Positions 60,659 to 64,000 of a stretch of 64,000 bases of DNA are shown here, piece after piece. Position 1 is the first letter of the stretch. Every line of letters begins with the position of its first letter. The notes under the pieces were generated by a model. That model was given only the letters and a program-made list of their open reading frames with translations, had not been told where the DNA came from and ran no database searches. The position numbers were made by a program, and so were the translations under genes. Origin of the DNA: Terriglobia bacterium (GTDB lineage: Bacteria > Acidobacteriota > Terriglobia > Terriglobales > Acidobacteriaceae); contig JAIQFZ010000001.1 in assembly GCA_020073015.1 (NCBI GenBank), positions 1 to 64,000 of the forward strand, in the 5' to 3' direction.

Positions 60659-62935
60659 ATGCGAATGAAACTCCCTCTCATCCGCACGCTCGCAGTGGCT
60701 CCGGCCCGCGCTCCCATTTTGCGCTACGGTGTCGCCCTGCTCAGCGCGGTTCTCGCTCTCATCCCGACCCTGCTCCTCACCGATATCGCCGAAAGCCGCC
60801 TCGTCGTTTTCGCGGTTGCCGTCATGGTCAGCGCCTGGTACGGCGGTTGGAAGCCCGGACTCGCCGCCACCTCCTTCGCCCTCACCGTCAGCGCCTACTA
60901 TTCGCTGCTGGGAGAGAACACCCCGGCCGAATACCGCAAGGCGGTTGCCCACCTGATCCTCTTTTTCGCCGTCGCCCTGCTGATCTGCTGGTTCAACGCC
61001 GCCCTCCGCGCGACTCAGGAAAGCCTGCGCCGATCCGAGGGCAACTTCCGTTCACTCGTCACGAACGCCCCGTACGGAATCTGCCGTTGCAACTCGCTCG
61101 GAATCGTCCTCGACGCCAACCCTGCCCTGGTCGCCATGTTTGGCTACTCCAGCGCTACCGAACTCACCGGCCGTCACCTGGGCAGCCTCTACGCCGATGC
61201 CCAGCAGTGGTTCCAGACCGCCGACTATTTTCACGCCGGAAAGGAATTCAACAGCCTGACCACCGAATGCGTTCGCAAAGACGGCACCTCCATCGTGGCC
61301 CGCATCTCCGGCCGCGCCATCCCCAATGGAAAGACCGGCAGCACCTTTGAGATCTTCATGGAAGACCTCACCGAAACTCGCACGCTCGAGCAGCAGCTCC
61401 GGCAGGCTCAGAAAATGGAAGCCATCGGACGCCTCGCCGGCGGCATTGCCCACGACTTCAATAACCTCCTGATGGTCATTTCCGGATACTGCGAGTTCCT
61501 GCTCGAGCGCGCCGGTTCCGACCCTCGCCTCCGCGGCCCCGCCCAGGAAATTGCCAACGCCACCCAGCGCGCCACCGCGCTCACCCGCCAACTGCTCGCC
61601 TTCAGCCGCAAGCAGATGCTGGCGCCCAAGGTCCTCGATCTCAATGAGGTTGTCACCGAAAACCTCAAGATGCTCACGCGCATGATCGGCGAAGACATCG
61701 ACCTGGTCATGGTCCCCAGTCCTGCCATCGGGGCCATCCGCGCTGATCCCGGCCAGGTCGATCAGGTCATCATGAATCTGGCCGTCAACGCCCGCGATGC
61801 CATGCCCGACGGCGGCAAACTCACCATTGAGACCGCCAACGTCTCGCTCGACGAGAACTTCGCCCGCACCCACGCACCCCTCCAACCCGGCGATTACGTC
61901 ATGCTCGCCATCAGCGACACCGGGGTCGGGATGGACGGCGAAACTCAGTCCCGCATCTTTGAACCTTTCTTCACCACCAAGGGCGCCAAGGGCACCGGCC
62001 TCGGCCTCTCCACTGTCTACGGCATCGTGAAACAAAGTGGCGGATTCATCTTCGTCTACAGCCAGCCCCACCGCGGCACCGCCTTCCGCGCCTATTTTCC
62101 CCGCGTCGACGTCCGGGAGGAGCCCGCCATCATCCAAGACGCCCTCGGCCTGCCTCGCCCCGAGCGCGGGCAGGAAACCATTCTCCTGGTCGAAGACGAG
62201 GTCAACCTCCGCCGCCTCACCCGGCAATACCTGGAGACGCAGGGCTACAAGATCCTCGAAGCCGAAGATGGTGCCGCCGCCCTGCAAATTGCAGCCGGGC
62301 ATAAAGGCACCATCGACCTCGTACTGACCGATGTCATTATGCCCGGAATGAACGGCCGCGAACTGGCCCGCCACATTTCCGCCCAACGCCCAGACGTCCG
62401 CGTGCTCTTTATGTCGGGCTACACCGAGGATGCCATTGGTCACAACGGCCTGCTCGACGCCGGCATCAACCTGCTTCAGAAACCCTTCAGCCTTCCCGCC
62501 CTCAAAGACAAGGTCCGGGAAGTATTGGACTCCGAGCCAATTCCCGAGGAGGCCACTATGCCTTCTAGCGTCGGTACCGATTCCACCGCTCTGGCAGCAA
62601 GAAAGATTCCCCCGTTTCGCGCTCGCCGCTTCAACCTTCATCTCCCCTTGCGCTATCGCTTGCTCGGAGAAACGAATTGGCGGCCCGGCACCACCGAAAA
62701 TATCAGCCGTTCCGGACTCCTGTTCCAGGCGCAGGAGATGCTCGAACCCAGCGCACAGCTTGAAATTAACCTCGTGCTGCCCTCCGAAATCGCCGGCCTC
62801 GCCGCCACCGAGGTCGTCTGCCGCGGAGAAGTCGTCCGCTCCATCGGACCCCAAGGCCCGGAACTGTCTCCGGCGCTGGCCGCCAAGATTCTCCAATACC
62901 ACTTCCAGCACGGCTCTCACGTCCCCGAAGCGTGA
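60659..62935 (+). CDS. Membrane hybrid histidine kinase with PilZ domain
   Basis: 758 residues. An N-terminal DUF4118-type four-helix membrane part (APILRYGVALLSAVLALIPT; WYGGWKPGLAATSFALTVSA; ILFFAVALLICWF) is followed by a PAS domain (NFRSLVTNAPYGICRCNSLG), HisKA (GRLAGGIAHDFNNLLMVISG, phospho-His), HATPase (NLAVNARDAMPDGGKLTIET; TGLGLSTVYGIVKQ), a receiver (LLVEDEVNLRRLTRQYLETQ; LVLTDVIMPGMNGRELARH) and a C-terminal PilZ domain (RRFNLHLPLRYRLLGETNWR; TENISRSGLLFQAQ). PilZ binds cyclic di-GMP, so the kinase may link two-component signalling with this messenger. The start may be ATG 60659 or 60665. Confidence 0.9.
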   Translation: MRMKLPLIRTLAVAPARAPILRYGVALLSAVLALIPTLLLTDIAESRLVVFAVAVMVSAWYGGWKPGLAATSFALTVSAYYSLLGENTPAEYRKAVAHLILFFAVALLICWFNAALRATQESLRRSEGNFRSLVTNAPYGICRCNSLGIVLDANPALVAMFGYSSATELTGRHLGSLYADAQQWFQTADYFHAGKEFNSLTTECVRKDGTSIVARISGRAIPNGKTGSTFEIFMEDLTETRTLEQQLRQAQKMEAIGRLAGGIAHDFNNLLMVISGYCEFLLERAGSDPRLRGPAQEIANATQRATALTRQLLAFSRKQMLAPKVLDLNEVVTENLKMLTRMIGEDIDLVMVPSPAIGAIRADPGQVDQVIMNLAVNARDAMPDGGKLTIETANVSLDENFARTHAPLQPGDYVMLAISDTGVGMDGETQSRIFEPFFTTKGAKGTGLGLSTVYGIVKQSGGFIFVYSQPHRGTAFRAYFPRVDVREEPAIIQDALGLPRPERGQETILLVEDEVNLRRLTRQYLETQGYKILEAEDGAAALQIAAGHKGTIDLVLTDVIMPGMNGRELARHISAQRPDVRVLFMSGYTEDAIGHNGLLDAGINLLQKPFSLPALKDKVREVLDSEPIPEEATMPSSVGTDSTALAARKIPPFRARRFNLHLPLRYRLLGETNWRPGTTENISRSGLLFQAQEMLEPSAQLEINLVLPSEIAGLAATEVVCRGEVVRSIGPQGPELSPALAAKILQYHFQHGSHVPEA

Positions 62936-62992
62936 GACCCTAACACCGTCAGATTCCAATTCCATGGAGAGACGGGTGTCCACTCCGGGTTC

Positions 62993-63030
62993 CCCACTCA
63001 TCGCGCACACTGCGATGAGTGGGATTCCAT
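62993..63030. repeat. CTCATCGCGCACACTGCGATGAG repeat (copy 2)
   Basis: About 38 bases matching 57543-57581 with few mismatches, in the gap 62936-63139, which shows no gene. Confidence 0.8.
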
Positions 63031-63139
63031 TGAGGCGACTGATGGATTCCCGAGCATTGCCCGTCCTGATGTCCTCGTTACCTTCGATACCCCAGCCCAT
63101 TTGGACAACCTCGCCCAAGACTGCTACAGTGCCGCCAGT

Positions 63140-63433
63140 ATGTCCCTGGTAGTCAAACTCGAAGACGATCTCGGCGAACGCAGCGAATGGGTCATGCTAC
63201 ACGCCGTGATCCCCACCAACAGCGACGGATCTTTTCCCTTGCTCAGTGGCATCGACCCCTTCGGCAAAACCGTCTTCAACCACCTGCAAATGCAAGAATT
63301 TCTGCGGGAATGGGAAAAGGTGAAAGATCGGGTCCGCGACGAATCCCAGATGGAAGCCTGGGAAAAAGTGAAGCACATGGCCGAAACCTGCCGCCACGAC
63401 CGCGACCTGTATCTGCGCTTCGTAGGAAACTAG
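63140..63433 (+). CDS. Small hypothetical protein
   Basis: 97 residues from ATG 63140: MSLVVKLEDDLGERSEWVML, IDPFGKTVFNHLQMQEFLRE, WEKVKDRVRDESQMEAWEKV and CRHDRDLYLRFVGN. Likely a cytoplasmic helical protein. No family recognised. The longer frame from 63101 is less likely. Confidence 0.65.
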   Translation: MSLVVKLEDDLGERSEWVMLHAVIPTNSDGSFPLLSGIDPFGKTVFNHLQMQEFLREWEKVKDRVRDESQMEAWEKVKHMAETCRHDRDLYLRFVGN

Positions 63434-63445
63434 CGATATGACTCT

Positions 63446-63501
63446 GTCATCCCGAGCGTAGCGGGAAGTTCACGAAGTGAAGTTCCCGCGGAGTCGAGGG
63501 A
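63446..63501. repeat. Inverted repeat of the TCATCCCGAGCGTAGCGGGA type
   Basis: TCCCGAGCGTAGCGGGAAGT with TTCCCGCGGAGTCGAGGGA, between convergent genes; relative of 3283-3357 and 6055-6144. Confidence 0.72.
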
Positions 63502-63513
63502 CCCTGCGTTCTT

Positions 63514-64000
63514 CTACTTCTCCGGCAAGTTTGCCGTCAAAAACCGCACCACATTCTCCCCCATGATCATCCGGATCTCTTCCTCCGAATACCCTGCCGC
63601 CAGCATCGCATCCGTAATCTGCACCAATCCCGTCGTGTCAAACGGCGTGGTCACCGCTCCATCGAAGTCTGACCCCAGCGCCACATGCTCCGCCCCCACC
63701 ATCTGCGACACATAGCGCATGGCCTTCACAATGGCGCGGGCATCGGTCCCGCAATTTGCCGTATCCCAATACCCAATCCCGATCAGCCCGCCCTTCGCCG
63801 CAATCGCCCGGATCTGATCGTCGCTCAGATTGCGGTTGTTGGCGCACGTCCCTTTCGCCCCCGTGTGCGAAACGACCAGGGGCCGCGTAGCCATCGCCAG
63901 CACATCGTCAATCGTTTTCGCCGAAGCGTGCGCGAGGTCGACAATCATGTGCCGGGCTTCCATCTGCCGTACCCACTCCCGGCCCTTCTCCGTCAGCCCG
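63514..64000 (-). CDS. Membrane dipeptidase (peptidase M19), C-terminal part, cut by the window edge
   Basis: The frame runs off the end at 64000, with GLTEKGREWVRQMEARHMIV as the visible start, then DLAHASAKTIDDVLAMATRP, LVVSHTGAKGTCANNRNLSD, HVALGSDFDGAVTTPFDTTG and RMIMGENVVRFL, all typical of renal dipeptidase-like zinc enzymes (His of VSHTG, Asp of GSDFDG). The N-terminal metal-binding part is outside the window. It would cleave dipeptides, often with a D-residue. Confidence 0.88.
   Translation of the reverse strand, partial: GLTEKGREWVRQMEARHMIVDLAHASAKTIDDVLAMATRPLVVSHTGAKGTCANNRNLSDDQIRAIAAKGGLIGIGYWDTANCGTDARAIVKAMRYVSQMVGAEHVALGSDFDGAVTTPFDTTGLVQITDAMLAAGYSEEEIRMIMGENVVRFLTANLPEK

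Noticed and set aside
61052-63118. A 688-residue minus-strand frame opposite the PilZ kinase
   Set aside because: Gly/Val/Glu-rich mirror of the kinase gene, caused by codon bias of high-G+C DNA.
1-64000. CRISPR array or tRNA/rRNA genes
   Set aside because: No regularly spaced repeats and no cloverleaf with a GGTTCGAATCC-type arm were seen; the repeats are scattered hairpins.

Overview
The window looks like chromosomal DNA of an Acidobacteriota bacterium, probably of the Koribacter / Acidobacteriales type. This is inferred from high G+C content, the style of the gene families (secreted TPR proteins, GloVer-repeat and IPT/TIG proteins, CadC-like winged-helix/TPR regulators, small ECF sigma factors) and many short palindromic repeats. 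No rRNA, tRNA or CRISPR array was recognised.

Layout. 1-138: end of an IS5-type insertion sequence abutting the HU gene. 135-7831: HU, SppA, HyuB, an HtrA-type protease, a small flagellar-rod-like protein, a GNAT enzyme and a secreted TPR protein. 7880-10617: a mobile element with about 90-bp inverted ends and a 14-17 bp direct repeat. It holds a truncated transposase fused in frame to the tail of an Rhs protein, plus a small membrane protein. 10.9-17.8 kb: secreted or envelope proteins, two with frameshifts, and a winged-helix/TPR regulator. 18.1-24 kb: octaheme cytochrome c, cupin, DUF2007 and ComEC. 24.2-32.4 kb: housekeeping genes (RlmD-like methyltransferase, CoaX, BirA, NadC, ValS), all on the minus strand and separated by palindromic repeats. 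32.7-44.7 kb: a PAS/GAF hybrid kinase, an ECF sigma/FecR-like pair with two secreted proteins, a second ECF factor, small membrane proteins, YbaK and a CheY-like regulator. 44.8-63.5 kb: CoaE, FolD, Trm112, an AMP-ligase/ACP/acyltransferase fusion, a toxin-immunity pair (lipoprotein RNase A-like toxin plus CdiI-like protein), an acyltransferase, FolC, AccD, cobalamin adenosyltransferase, RlmH, RsfS, NadD, a hybrid kinase with a PilZ domain, and a partial membrane dipeptidase.

How the genes fit together. Core metabolism is well represented: CoA (CoaX, CoaE), NAD (NadC, NadD), biotin and fatty acids (BirA, AccD, acyltransferases), and folate (FolC, FolD). Ribosome maturation is represented by RlmH, RsfS and Trm112. 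Regulation is two-component and ECF based.

Most notable points: (1) families of palindromic repeats occur between genes and also in frame inside conserved genes. The HyuB and ValS copies encode almost the same peptide, GGQEC[PL]PHT, in unrelated proteins, much like Rickettsia palindromic elements. (2) The transposase-Rhs chimera lies inside an inverted-repeat-bounded cassette. (3) An RNase A-like CdiA-CT toxin domain is carried by a small lipoprotein coupled to a CdiI-type immunity gene, with no CdiA. (4) Three genes are broken by small frameshifts, one through an exact 29-bp tandem duplication.
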